This document shows, piece by piece, positions 33,304 to 41,981 of a DNA stretch of 64,000 bases. Origin of the DNA: Streptomyces sp. ADI96-02 (lineage in GTDB: Bacteria > Actinomycetota > Actinomycetes > Streptomycetales > Streptomycetaceae); NCBI RefSeq assembly GCF_003846185.1, contig NZ_ML123034.1, positions 6,609,799 to 6,673,798 on the forward strand. Reading direction: 5' to 3'. The notes beneath the pieces were generated by a model. The model was not told the origin of the DNA. It saw nothing but the letters and a program-made list of their open reading frames with translations, and made no database searches. Both the position numbers and the translations under genes were made by a program. Positions within the stretch are counted from its first letter, which is position 1. Each line of letters begins with the position of its first letter.

Positions 33304-33810
33304 GTGGAAGATGACTCTGCCGCGCTCGCGCGGGAACTGACGGACATGGCCGCGGAGGACCAGCGCTCGTCGGTCCTGGCGAACAGCGATGACCCGGCCG
33401 AGCAGTTGGCCTGGCGGCGGCTGACCGCCCGGAACGGCGACCGGCTGGGCGAGATCATGCGCGAGTCCGGCTGGCCGACGGCCGAGCGGGTCGGCGAGGA
33501 GGCCGCACGGTCGGCGTGGCTCATCGCCCAGCACGCCGACCGGCAGCTCGACGTTCAGCGGCACGCCCTGCGGCTGATGCGGGAGGCGGTGGCGGCGGGA
33601 TCGGCGGACGCCCGCGAGCTGGCCTTCCTGCACGACCGCACCCTGGTCAACGAAGGCCGCGAGCAGATCTACGGGACCCAGATCGCCGGTGTACGGGACG
33701 GCGTGCCGCTCCCGTGGCCCTGCGAGGAGCCCGAGCGCGTGGACGACCTGCGCGCCGGGGCGGGCATCGAGCCCTTCGACGACTATGTCGCCAGGTTCTC
33801 GCCGTCCTGA
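33304..33810 (+). CDS. DUF6624 family protein
   Basis: A 168-residue cytoplasmic helical protein. The central AWLIAQHADRQLDVQRHAL and the C-terminal EGREQIYGTQI match the DUF6624 family, whose function is unknown. GTG 33304 is preferred because AGGAG is 8 bases upstream; a TTG at 33298 is too close to the ribosome site. It is monocistronic, with a 13-bp hairpin after the stop codon. Confidence 0.75.
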   Translation: MEDDSAALARELTDMAAEDQRSSVLANSDDPAEQLAWRRLTARNGDRLGEIMRESGWPTAERVGEEAARSAWLIAQHADRQLDVQRHALRLMREAVAAGSADARELAFLHDRTLVNEGREQIYGTQIAGVRDGVPLPWPCEEPERVDDLRAGAGIEPFDDYVARFSPS

Positions 33811-33861
33811 GTCCCACCGCGAGCGGTTCGACCGCCTCCCGGGGCCGGCCCGCACGCGGCT

Positions 33862-33895
33862 CCGGGCCCGGGAGGCATACGGCTCCCGGGCCCGG
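33862..33895 (+). terminator. Terminator after DUF6624 gene
   Basis: A perfect 13-bp stem (33862-33874 with 33883-33895) with an 8-base loop starts 52 bases after the stop codon. The rest of 33896-34151 carries no visible gene. Confidence 0.8.
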
Positions 33896-34151
33896 CCCCG
33901 GACACCGCCCCGGCCTCGAACGGCGGGCGCGCACCGCAGGCAGTCGGGTGGATAACGGGCGGTGGGGCGCCACGTTTGCCGGCGGAGGGGAAGCCTCCGC
34001 ACACGGCCGCGACCAGGGCCGGGTGAGCCCACCGGGCCGCGGCCGTAGCAGCGGCAGCGGCTCACGACACCAGCTCACGACACCGGCTTACGAGCCGTCG
34101 ACCTGAAGCGCCGTCCCGCCCCTCACGACGTACTCACACGGAGGAAGACAC

Positions 34152-34625
34152 ATGACCCGAGCGCCGGCACGTACCTCACGCCCACGACGCGTGCTCACCC
34201 TGACCGCGACCGTGGCCGCGGTGACCCTCGCGGGCGCGCTGCCCGCCGGGGCCGCCCCGCCGGCCTCCCACCCGCAGGGGTGCTCGGTGCGCACGCTGCA
34301 GGGCGACTTCGGCGGGAACTTCAGCGGTACCTCCGCCAGCGCCGGTCCGCTCGCCTACCAGGCTCTGGTGACCTTCCACGGCAACGCCACCGCCACCGCC
34401 AGGGCCACGCTCATGACCGAGACCTCAGGTCCGACGAGCTTCACGTCCACCATCACCTACACCCTGAAGCGGGACTGCACCGGAACGCTGACCGCGCAAC
34501 GCAGCACCGGGCAGACCATCCACTACGCCATCACGGCCCTCGCGGGCGGTACGGAGGTGGCGCTGCTCCAGACCGACCCGGGGTCGGTCGTCACGGCCCA
34601 GCTGAAACGCGTCCGTCGCGGCTGA
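34152..34625 (+). CDS. Secreted hypothetical protein
   Basis: A 157-residue protein with a clear signal peptide (basic RPRR, then a hydrophobic run ending LPAGAAPPA, cleavage near 36). The mature part of about 120 residues is threonine/serine-rich and probably a single beta sandwich with one disulfide (Cys in PQGCSV and KRDCTG). I do not recognise the family. The ATG follows GGAGGAAG by 6 bases. Monocistronic, secreted, function unknown. Confidence 0.72.
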   Translation: MTRAPARTSRPRRVLTLTATVAAVTLAGALPAGAAPPASHPQGCSVRTLQGDFGGNFSGTSASAGPLAYQALVTFHGNATATARATLMTETSGPTSFTSTITYTLKRDCTGTLTAQRSTGQTIHYAITALAGGTEVALLQTDPGSVVTAQLKRVRRG

Positions 34626-34640
34626 TCCGGTCGAGGTGAA

Positions 34641-34673
34641 CCGCGCCGCCGGTGCAGGGCTCCGGCGGCGCGG
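34641..34673. terminator. 12-bp terminator between convergent genes
   Basis: A perfect 12-bp stem (34641-34652 with 34662-34673) with a 9-base loop begins 16 bases after the stop codon of the secreted protein and before the end of the convergent FUSC gene. Confidence 0.8.
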
Positions 34674-34705
34674 TGGTCGCGCGACGTGCTCCGCCTCGCG
34701 GGCCT

Positions 34706-35824
34706 TCAGGGCGCGAGGTGTTCGTCGAGGTCGTCGAGGACCTGCTGGAAGGGTCTGCGGAGGGCCACGGCGGCCGGGCGGTCGTCGACGCGGCCGTAGA
34801 CGGCGAGACGGGCGCGGGCCGCCGTGAGCGGAGCCCTCGGGCCTGCCGTCGGACGGTCGCCCGGCGGGCCGTGTCCGGTCGCTCGCCGGACGAGGCCGGT
34901 TCGAGGCCGGATCCCGGGTTCGTCCGCCTCCAGTGCGCGGGTGATCGCCTCGGCGGTGGAGGCGGCGACGGCGGGCAGGTGCCGCCGGGCGTCGGCCAGG
35001 GCCGGTGCGAGGTCGTCCCTGCCGGTGAACAGGGCGACCTCTCCGGCCAGGGCCGTCAGGTGCGGGGCGAGTCGGTCGGCCAAGGCCACGCCGCGAACCA
35101 GGCGGTCCACTGTCCCACGGTGCCGGCGGCGCAGCGGGTTGAAGCGCATGGCGCGTTCCGCTTCGCGGGCCCGTACGGCGTGGGCGCGGACGGCCTCGGC
35201 CCGTCCCGTCACGGCGGTGAGGTTGTCCCGGGCCGTGTCGGCATCGGCGTCGAGGGCCGCGACGGTACCCATCAGCGCCTGCGTGAGGTGGGTGCGGCAG
35301 ACGTCGGCGAGCGCTGTCAGCGTCCGGCGGGGATCGGGGGGCCACAGCAGCGGCGCGAGCACCATGGTGACGACCGCTCCCGCAACGGTCTCCCAGAACC
35401 GGTGGAAGGCGTAGGCGTCGGGGGAGGCGCTGGCGAAGACGAGCAGGGAGGAGGCGGGGACCTGGACGTTCAGCGGGCCGCCGGCTCTCAGGAACATTCC
35501 GGCGACGAGGCCGAGCGCCACGACCAGCGTGAGCGAGGCGGTCGACGGGTGCAGGACGTTCAGCACGGCGATGCCGATCAGGACGCCCGCCATGACGCCC
35601 AACACGCGTTGGAGCGAGGCGGCCAGAGCCGTCCCGGGGTCGCCGCGCAGCGCCACGAGCGGGACGACGGCCGCGTAGACGGGAGGGCTGTCCGAGCCGA
35701 GCCACACGGCCACCTGCCACGCGACCGCGACGGTGACCACGATCCGCGCCGCGGCCGGCCCCTCGGCGGCCACCGTGTCCCGCACGTGGCCGAAGCGCGC
35801 CGCGCGGGGCGCGAAGGCGCTCAT
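34706..35824 (-). CDS. FUSC-family aromatic acid exporter-like protein
   Basis: A 372-residue protein with six predicted membrane helices in its first 170 residues (for example VYAAVVPLVALRG and LTLVVALGLVAGMFL), then a long cytoplasmic helical domain. This is the FUSC/AaeB-like arrangement of putative aromatic-compound exporters. The family's defining helices are present, but the substrate is not known. The ATG at 35824 lacks a clear ribosome site and the frame extends upstream, so the start is uncertain. Confidence 0.72.
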   Translation of the reverse strand: MSAFAPRAARFGHVRDTVAAEGPAAARIVVTVAVAWQVAVWLGSDSPPVYAAVVPLVALRGDPGTALAASLQRVLGVMAGVLIGIAVLNVLHPSTASLTLVVALGLVAGMFLRAGGPLNVQVPASSLLVFASASPDAYAFHRFWETVAGAVVTMVLAPLLWPPDPRRTLTALADVCRTHLTQALMGTVAALDADADTARDNLTAVTGRAEAVRAHAVRAREAERAMRFNPLRRRHRGTVDRLVRGVALADRLAPHLTALAGEVALFTGRDDLAPALADARRHLPAVAASTAEAITRALEADEPGIRPRTGLVRRATGHGPPGDRPTAGPRAPLTAARARLAVYGRVDDRPAAVALRRPFQQVLDDLDEHLAP

Positions 35825-36209
35825 CCGTACGTCGGGCCGTCGTACCGGAGGCGGGAGCCCGGGCCGGTCCGATCGGCGCCCCGGCCCAGGACGCGGGTGG
35901 TGCGGGTCAAGAGCCTGGCCCTCCGGTTCACGGTACGGCGGCGGTCGCGCGGCCGACAGTGGACAGCGTGCGGGCCGCCGGACGCCCCGACCGGCCATTA
36001 CGTCCCCCGGCGGCATGCCGCACACCATCACACAACCCTGATCGTCCGGGGGTTCGACTCCCGTTCGGGCGTGCCCGTTCCGAGCATCCGAAAGAATGAC
36101 CGATTGTCCTACGAATTGCCTTGCGCGGGTTCGGGCCGCAGCATGTAAACCACCCCGGCGGGAGGCGGCCGGCTCAGCCGCTCGCGGCCCTCGACGACGG
36201 AGGACCCGG
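35825..36209. other. Divergent intergenic region, no gene recognised
   Basis: This 385-base stretch between the FUSC gene and dhaK should hold both promoters. A T-arm-like GGTTCGACTCCC (36051-36062) is present, but no tRNA can be folded around it. No ORF with a ribosome site was seen. Confidence 0.5.
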
Positions 36210-37208
36210 ATGGCCTCGTACTTCGAGAACAGCAGCGATTCCCTGGTACCGGACGCCCTGAAGGGCTTCGCCCGTGCCCACGCGGATCTGCTCACGCTCG
36301 ACCCCGACCACGGATTCCTGCTCACCCGGGACTCCGCGCCCGCCCGGCGGGTCGGACTGCTCTCCGGCGGAGGCTCCGGGCATGAGCCCCTGCACGCCGG
36401 ATACGTCGGGCGGGGCATGCTCGACGTCGCCTGCCCCGGCCTCGTCTTCGCCTCGCCGCACAACCGGCAGGTGTACGAGGGATCCCTCGCCGCGGCCCGA
36501 TCCGACGGGGTGCTGCACATCGTCAAGAACTACACCGGCGACCGGATCAACTTCGGCATCGCCGCCGAACGCCTCGCCCGCCGGGGCGTCCCCTGCGCCC
36601 GCGTCCTGATCGACGACGACCTCGCCACCGAGTCCGAGGAGATCATGTCGGGGCGGCGGGGCACCGGAGGCACCGTCCTCATCGAGAAGGCGCTCGGAGC
36701 CGCGGCCGACACCGGGCTCGGCCTCGCCGAACTCCAGGAGCTCGGCACCCGCCTCGCCGCGAACTGCCGCACGCTCGCCGTCGCCTCCGCCGCGCACACC
36801 GCGCCCACGACCGGCAGGCCCGCCTTCCAGCTGGATCCGGAGGAACTGGAGTACGGCGTCGGCATCCACGGCGAACGCGCCCGGAAGACGATCGTCCGGG
36901 GTCCCCTCGGCCCTCTCGTCGAGCGGATGACCCTCGCGCTCCTCGACGCGCTCGCCCTCGCACCCGGCTCCCGTGCCATCGCCCTGGTCAACGGGCTCGG
37001 CGCGGTCACTCCACTGGAGTTGTACGCCGTCCACGCCGAACTCGCGGGCCTGCTCGACGACCGGGGCGTCGACCTGGCCCGCGCGCTGGTGGGCGAGTAC
37101 GTCACCGCTCTGGACATGCGCGGCTTCTCCATCACCCTGCTCGCCGCCGACCAGCAGACCTTGAGCCTGTACGACGCCCCGGTCCGGACCGCCGCCCTGC
37201 GCTGGTGA
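36210..37208 (+). CDS. dhaK: Dihydroxyacetone kinase subunit DhaK
   Basis: A 332-residue DhaK. The substrate-binding histidine lies in YGVGIHGERA, and GGGSGHEPLHAGYVG and KNYTGDRINFG are signature loops. DhaK covalently holds dihydroxyacetone through a hemiaminal to this histidine, and DhaL transfers phosphate to it. The ATG follows GGAGGAC by 6 bases, and dhaL begins 95 bases after the stop, so they form an operon. The phosphate donor is discussed under dhaL. Confidence 0.95.
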   Translation: MASYFENSSDSLVPDALKGFARAHADLLTLDPDHGFLLTRDSAPARRVGLLSGGGSGHEPLHAGYVGRGMLDVACPGLVFASPHNRQVYEGSLAAARSDGVLHIVKNYTGDRINFGIAAERLARRGVPCARVLIDDDLATESEEIMSGRRGTGGTVLIEKALGAAADTGLGLAELQELGTRLAANCRTLAVASAAHTAPTTGRPAFQLDPEELEYGVGIHGERARKTIVRGPLGPLVERMTLALLDALALAPGSRAIALVNGLGAVTPLELYAVHAELAGLLDDRGVDLARALVGEYVTALDMRGFSITLLAADQQTLSLYDAPVRTAALRW

Positions 37209-37303
37209 GCGGGGCGGGCGGGACGCCGCCGAGACGCCCGCCGCCCTCCACGGCACCCGCACCCGAGAGTCTTCGAGAGTTCCCCGAGCACGGGAGGCAC
37301 CCC

Positions 37304-37969
37304 ATGACGACGAGCACGTCGCACGACGCGTTCTCCGCCGAGGTCTGGATGCGCCGCTTCGGCGCGTCCGCCCACGCCGCCAAGGCCCGCCTCACCGCAC
37401 TCGACCAGGAAGTGGGCGACGGCGACTTCGGAACCAACCTCACCGCCGGCGCCGACTCCGCCCTGCGTCACCTGAACGGCCTCCCCTCGCCGGGCGGTGA
37501 CCCCGCGGCGCCCCTCGACGCCGCCGCCACCGCCTTCCTCGACGAGGTCGGCGGCACCAGCGGCCCCCTCTTCGGCCTGCTGTTCCAGGCACTGGCCTCG
37601 GCCGTGGCCGAGGCGGGCGCCGCTTCCACCGCCGCCTTCGCCGCCGGCGCCGCGGACGGCCTGGCGGCCATACGCCGAGTGGGTGACGCCGCCCCCGGTG
37701 ACAAGACCCTCGTCGACGCGCTGGCCCCGGCGGCGGAGGCGCTGCGCGCCGCCCCGGACGGCACTCCGCCGGAGCGGGCGCTGGCCGCCGCCGCCGAGGC
37801 CGCCTGGGAGGGCGTCCGCGAGACCGCCCGCCTGCGCGCCCGGATGGGCCGCTCCAGCTACCTCGGCGAACGTGCCGAGGGCGTTCCCGATCCGGGCGCG
37901 GTGGGCATCGGACTGCTCTTCTCCTCGGCTCAGGGCGTCGTCGACGACCTCGACGCACGGCTGAGCTGA
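37304..37969 (+). CDS. dhaL: Dihydroxyacetone kinase subunit DhaL
   Basis: A 221-residue DhaL: the metal-binding DQEVGDGDFGTNL, GGTSGPLFG, GDKTLVDAL and the C-terminal RSSYLGERAEG...DPGA motif are all present. In PTS-dependent enzymes DhaL holds ADP as a cofactor rephosphorylated by DhaM. No dhaM is seen beside it, so DhaM is encoded elsewhere or ATP is used directly. The ATG follows GGGAGG by 6 bases. A HAD phosphatase converges 37 bases downstream. Confidence 0.95.
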   Translation: MTTSTSHDAFSAEVWMRRFGASAHAAKARLTALDQEVGDGDFGTNLTAGADSALRHLNGLPSPGGDPAAPLDAAATAFLDEVGGTSGPLFGLLFQALASAVAEAGAASTAAFAAGAADGLAAIRRVGDAAPGDKTLVDALAPAAEALRAAPDGTPPERALAAAAEAAWEGVRETARLRARMGRSSYLGERAEGVPDPGAVGIGLLFSSAQGVVDDLDARLS

Positions 37970-38006
37970 GCCAACCGCGCTCCTTCCGCCGCGACTGCCT
38001 CCGCCG

Positions 38007-38741
38007 CTACTGCGACGCCGGCCGGTGCGGCGGCCAGGACTCGACCCAGGACGTCAGATCCGAGGCGTGCAGAGTGGTCACCCACAGGTCGGCCCGCGCC
38101 GCGTCCTCCTGCCCGGGGTGCGGGCCCACGCCGAGCACGCGCAGCCCGGCCCGCCGGGCCGACTCGATGCCCGTCATCGAGTCCTCGACGGCCAGGGCCC
38201 GTTCCGGCGCCGCGCCGCAGAGCCGGGCAGCCGTCGCGTAGACATCCGGCCACGGCTTCGGCCGTACCGGCTCCCCGCGCACCGCACGGGTGTCGTCCTC
38301 CTCCTCGGTCGGTACGACGATGTGCCCGAAGTGGGCCAGCAGTCCCGCCCGGTCGAGGCTCGCCTCCACGACCTTGAGCGGGCAGTTGCTCGCCACCGCC
38401 AGGGGGAGCCGGCCGGAGAGCCGGCGCACGAACTCGACGGCTCCGGGCATCGTCACCGGGTCGTCCGCGACCCTCAGCATGAAGTGGTGCAGCAGCGAGT
38501 CGGTCATCTCGGCGACCAGGTGGGGCTTGTCGGACTCCTCGGCCATCAGCCGGCCGCAGTCGGTGTAGTGGACGCCTTTGGCCCGCTCGGCGAAGCCCGG
38601 CGCGGGCGTGATCCCGAACCCTCGGAAGACCTGGTTGCGGGCGTCCTGCCAGTGCCGTTCGGTGTCCATCAAGGTGCCGTCGCAGTCGAAGACGACGGCC
38701 TCGGGGGACCAGTCGAACAACGCGTCTGTCGTGTTGGTCAT
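38007..38741 (-). CDS. HAD-superfamily phosphatase (beta-phosphoglucomutase-like)
   Basis: A 244-residue HAD hydrolase with motif I VFDCDGTLMDTE, motif II ASNCPLKV, the lysine in RPKPWPDV and motif IV VEDSMTGIESARRAG. The cap domain after motif I is of the C1 type used by phosphoglycolate phosphatases and sugar phosphatases such as those acting on glycerol or hexose phosphates. It converges on dhaKL, so a role in triose metabolism is conceivable but not shown. The ATG follows AGGAG by 9 bases. Confidence 0.88.
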   Translation of the reverse strand: MTNTTDALFDWSPEAVVFDCDGTLMDTERHWQDARNQVFRGFGITPAPGFAERAKGVHYTDCGRLMAEESDKPHLVAEMTDSLLHHFMLRVADDPVTMPGAVEFVRRLSGRLPLAVASNCPLKVVEASLDRAGLLAHFGHIVVPTEEEDDTRAVRGEPVRPKPWPDVYATAARLCGAAPERALAVEDSMTGIESARRAGLRVLGVGPHPGQEDAARADLWVTTLHASDLTSWVESWPPHRPASQ

Positions 38742-39829
38742 GGTGTGCCGCTCCTGTGGGGAGGGGGCGGTCGGGCTTGTGGCGGGACCGCGGATTCGTG
38801 AGGTGTGCGTTTCCCTGAGGCGGCTCTGGGGACGTCGTACGTCCGCCGTTCTCATGCGGGGGCAGGGGAACGCGTCGACGCATTCCCGACCGAACCGCGA
38901 AACATCACTGCGGTCACGCTATTTACCTGCCGTAAAGCAATGCAATCACTGCTTCGAGTGCTCGACTGCGGGTGATGCGAGGTGTAAAGGCCGCGTTCCG
39001 ACGTGTTCCCGGAATGCCTGCCCCGGCTCACCAATGCGGCTCACACGGAAGCGAGTTGGCTAAGCGTCGCACACGAAGAGCGAATCGACCGCCGGCGGAT
39101 GCGCCTTCACCCGAATGGCCAACACACCCATCGAAATCCAGGAGGAAACCACTCCTGGGCGTGTCTGCTCGAAAGAACGTAACAATATGCGCGTGGGAGC
39201 CGGTTTTCTGTCACCGGCGTACGCGGGCGCACAACATTCTCGCACCATCGCGGGAAGGCGGCGGTCGCAGTCGGGCGGCGTGTCCAGTGGACATGTGAGG
39301 GCGGGACGGAAGATTCGTTTCCTCGGCGACGGCTCCGAAGGCGCTGTCCCCTGCGCTCCATGACGCCGGCCGACGGACCGGTGCGTTTCGTTGTACGAGG
39401 TCCGAGATACAGGCGGCGATCGTCGAATTACGTCCCTAAGGGCTGTCCTGAAACCCCTGGTGGATCAGCGGGCAGTGTCAGATGCGGTGCGGGGATCGAA
39501 ATGTTGACCCGGGAAGGCGAGTTCGACCGCACACGGGTCCGTCCCGTTCGCGTTCGGAATGGATTTCTTGATCTTCATCGACGACCATCGGGGCAAACAA
39601 CCTGCCCGAGCGCGGAAAGACTGTGGAAAGATTCCGTTTTCCTCGGTGTTTCAGCCGAATGGATCTCCGTGCGGGCGGGGCGGGAGACGGGCGGCCCGGC
39701 CGGTGGTGAGCGTCCCTCGGTGCATGATCTGCTTTGACTATCTGCGGCGATTCCTTCGAGCTTTTCGTAGGAATCCCTCCGGGACGGGCGGCCGGCTCCG
39801 GCTCGGCCGCCCGGGGCGAGCGGACCTCC
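38742..39829. other. 1.1-kb region without a recognisable gene
   Basis: This 1088-base region is lower in GC than its surroundings and contains only short, weakly coding frames. I find a 7-bp hairpin CCAGGAG/CTCCTGG at 39138-39158, and near 39440 a segment beginning GGGCTGTCCTGAAA that resembles the terminal sequence of IS5-group elements. These could be relics of a decayed insertion. No transposase remnant, tRNA or regulated gene is evident. Confidence 0.5.
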
Positions 39830-40381
39830 TCAGGGCGTCTGCTCGGAGGCCGCGGCACGCTTTTCGAGTTGCTCGGCCGTGTCCGCCGCCCACTCCTGGA
39901 GCATCCGGGTGGTCCGCAGTCCCAGATCCAGCGCGTAGGCCCCGAACGGTGGACTGCCCGGCGCCGTACGGGCCGCCACGTCGTCCTTGACCTTCAGCAG
40001 GGCGTCCAGAGCGGCGCCGTGCCGCGCCTCCTGGGCTCGCATCACGGCCGCCGCTTCGTCCGGCGGGATCAGGGTCACGAGGAAGGCGCGCAGGCCGGAC
40101 TCGTTGCGCACGCTGCGATAGGGGTCCTCCGCGGTGACCCACCGGGCGATCTCGTCCCGCCCGGCGTCGGTGACGGTGTAGACCTTGCGGCCCCGCCCGC
40201 CGCCCGCGTCCTCCACGGTGACGGCGCCGCTCTGCGCCATCTTCGCCAGCTCCGGATAGATCTGGCTGTGCCTGGCCTGCCACACGAGGTTGACCGAGGT
40301 GTCGAAGTGCTTGGCCAGTTCGTATCCGGAGGCCGGGCCTTGATGGGCGAGCGTTCCGAGCAGGGCGATGCGAAGGGACAT
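39830..40381 (-). CDS. PadR-family transcriptional regulator
   Basis: A 183-residue PadR/Vir-type repressor. The winged helix occupies about 1-85 (LGTLAHQGPASGYELAKHF, then HSQIYPELAKMAQSGAV and the GRGRKVYTVTDAG wing), followed by a helical dimerisation domain. It is divergent from a DHA2-type drug exporter and shares a 55-base promoter region carrying three tandem 14-bp repeats, so it very likely represses that exporter until a ligand binds. Confidence 0.92.
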   Translation of the reverse strand: MSLRIALLGTLAHQGPASGYELAKHFDTSVNLVWQARHSQIYPELAKMAQSGAVTVEDAGGGRGRKVYTVTDAGRDEIARWVTAEDPYRSVRNESGLRAFLVTLIPPDEAAAVMRAQEARHGAALDALLKVKDDVAARTAPGSPPFGAYALDLGLRTTRMLQEWAADTAEQLEKRAAASEQTP

Positions 40382-40401
40382 GCGTACACCATACTTCGGG
40401 A

Positions 40402-40443
40402 TTGACGTGTAAGTTTTGACATGTAAGGTCTGACACGTGAAAC
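40402..40443. promoter_or_regulatory. Three 14-bp repeats in PadR-MFS promoter
   Basis: Copies begin at 40402 (TTGACGTGTAAG), 40416 (TTGACATGTAAG) and 40430 (CTGACACGTGAA), each 14 bases apart. The first overlaps a -35-like TTGACG 16 bases before TAAGGT (40424-40429). The MFS start GTG lies inside the third copy. The arrangement suits PadR dimers on a leaderless promoter. Confidence 0.55.
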
Positions 40444-41882
40444 GAGAACCCCGCACCAACAACGGCCTCCTCCTGATCGCCATCCTCGGCGGCATGTTCC
40501 TCGCGATGCTCGACCAGACGATCGTCGGCACCGCCCTGCCCCGGATCGTCGAGGACCTCGGCGGCGAGAGCCTCTACACCTGGACCGTGACGGCCTACCT
40601 GCTCACCGCGACCGTCACCGTCCCGCTCTACGGCCGCCTCTCCGACCTCTACGGTCGCAAGCCCCTGCTGGTCACGGGCATCGTGGTGTTCCTGACGGGC
40701 AGTGTCCTGTGCGCGCTGTCGCAGAACATGGGCGAGCTCATCGCCTTCCGCGCCGTCCAGGGGCTGGGGGCCGGGGCGCTGCTGCCCCTGTCGCTGGCCA
40801 TGGTGGCCGACACCGTCCCGCCGGAGCGGCGCGGTCGGGCCCAGGGGGCGGTCGGCGCCGTCATGGCGCTGAGCTACGTGGTCGGCCCCTACCTGGGCGG
40901 GGTGTTCACCGACCAGGCCAGCTGGCACTGGGTCTTCCTGGTCAACGTCCCGATCGGCGTCCTCGTCCTGGCCATCATCTGGAGGCGCCTGCCCGGAGGC
41001 GGCGGCGTCCCGAACGCCGGCCGGCCCGACTACGCCGGCATCGGCGTGCTGACCGTCGGCATCAGCTCCCTCCTGGTCGGCCTGACCATGAAGGGCGTCG
41101 ACGACAACACCTGGACCGACGCCGCGGTCATCGGCCCCATCGTCCTCGCGCTCGCGCTCCTGGTTCCGTTCGTCGCCATCGAGAAGCGGGTGGCCCAACC
41201 GATCATGCCGATGGGCCTGTTCCGCAACCGCGCGTACACCCTGGCCAACGTCGCCTCGTTCTTCTCGGCGTTCAGCCTCTTCGCTGCCGTGGTGTTCCTT
41301 CCCCGCTACTTCCAGGAAGCGCTGGGCCACAGTGCCAGCACCAGCGGCCTGCTCCTGTATCCGCTGATGATCGCCATGGTGGCGGGCAGCCTCGTCGCCG
41401 GAATCCTGATAAGCGGCTCGGGGCGCTACAAGCCCTGCCTGCTGGGCGCGGCCGTCCTGGCCGCCGCCGGCTCCGCGCTGTTCACCCAGCTCGGCCTGGG
41501 AACCTCGCTGCCGGCGATGTCGATCTGGATGCTGCTCATCGGCCTCGGCATCGGCCCCACACTCTCCGGTCTGACCCTCGTCACCCAGTCCGCCGTGGAA
41601 CCCGGCGACATCGGGACCGCCAGCTCCAACATCACCTTCTTCCGCCAGATCGGCGGCTCGGTGGCCCTGGCCATCGCCGGGTCCCTGTACGCCGACACGC
41701 TCACCGCTGACATGAGTGGCGGACTGCACGAGGCGCAGGCCGCCGCGACCGCCGCCGCCCTGCCCTGGCTGTCCGCCATCGGCGCGGTCGCCACCTTCGT
41801 CGCCGTGGCGTTCCTGCCCGCTCCCCGGCGGAGCCTGCGGCAGGAGGCGTCCACCGACGCCCCGCTGAGTTCACCGGTCTGA
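40437..41882 (+). CDS. DHA2-type MFS drug efflux transporter
   Basis: A 481-residue protein with 14 predicted membrane helices and the EmrB/QacA signatures LDQTIVGTALPRIV, LYGRLSDLYGRKP and the motif-C segment ALSYVVGPYLGGVFTDQASWHWVF. It would export cationic or amphipathic drugs by proton antiport. The start is GTG at 40437 with no ribosome site, matching a leaderless transcript. Expression is probably controlled by the divergent PadR repressor. Confidence 0.92.
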   Translation: MKREPRTNNGLLLIAILGGMFLAMLDQTIVGTALPRIVEDLGGESLYTWTVTAYLLTATVTVPLYGRLSDLYGRKPLLVTGIVVFLTGSVLCALSQNMGELIAFRAVQGLGAGALLPLSLAMVADTVPPERRGRAQGAVGAVMALSYVVGPYLGGVFTDQASWHWVFLVNVPIGVLVLAIIWRRLPGGGGVPNAGRPDYAGIGVLTVGISSLLVGLTMKGVDDNTWTDAAVIGPIVLALALLVPFVAIEKRVAQPIMPMGLFRNRAYTLANVASFFSAFSLFAAVVFLPRYFQEALGHSASTSGLLLYPLMIAMVAGSLVAGILISGSGRYKPCLLGAAVLAAAGSALFTQLGLGTSLPAMSIWMLLIGLGIGPTLSGLTLVTQSAVEPGDIGTASSNITFFRQIGGSVALAIAGSLYADTLTADMSGGLHEAQAAATAAALPWLSAIGAVATFVAVAFLPAPRRSLRQEASTDAPLSSPV

Positions 41883-41981
41883 CCGGAATCCCGGCCGCGC
41901 ACCGCCTTCCCCGACCTGACGCCCCCCGCAGCCAACCCCACCCCGCGCCGACCGGCTCGGCGCCGGGAGCAAGGAGTCACG

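Noticed and set aside
36051..36062. T-arm-like GGTTCGACTCCC suggesting a tRNA or a tRNA-derived attachment site
   Set aside because: The stem pairing is poor and no acceptor, D or anticodon arm can be built in the flanking 70 bases; there is no adjacent integrase.
39115..39363. An 82-codon frame in the gene-free interval
   Set aside because: There is no ribosome site, the composition is not that of a coding frame and no family is recognised. The interval looks decayed rather than coding.
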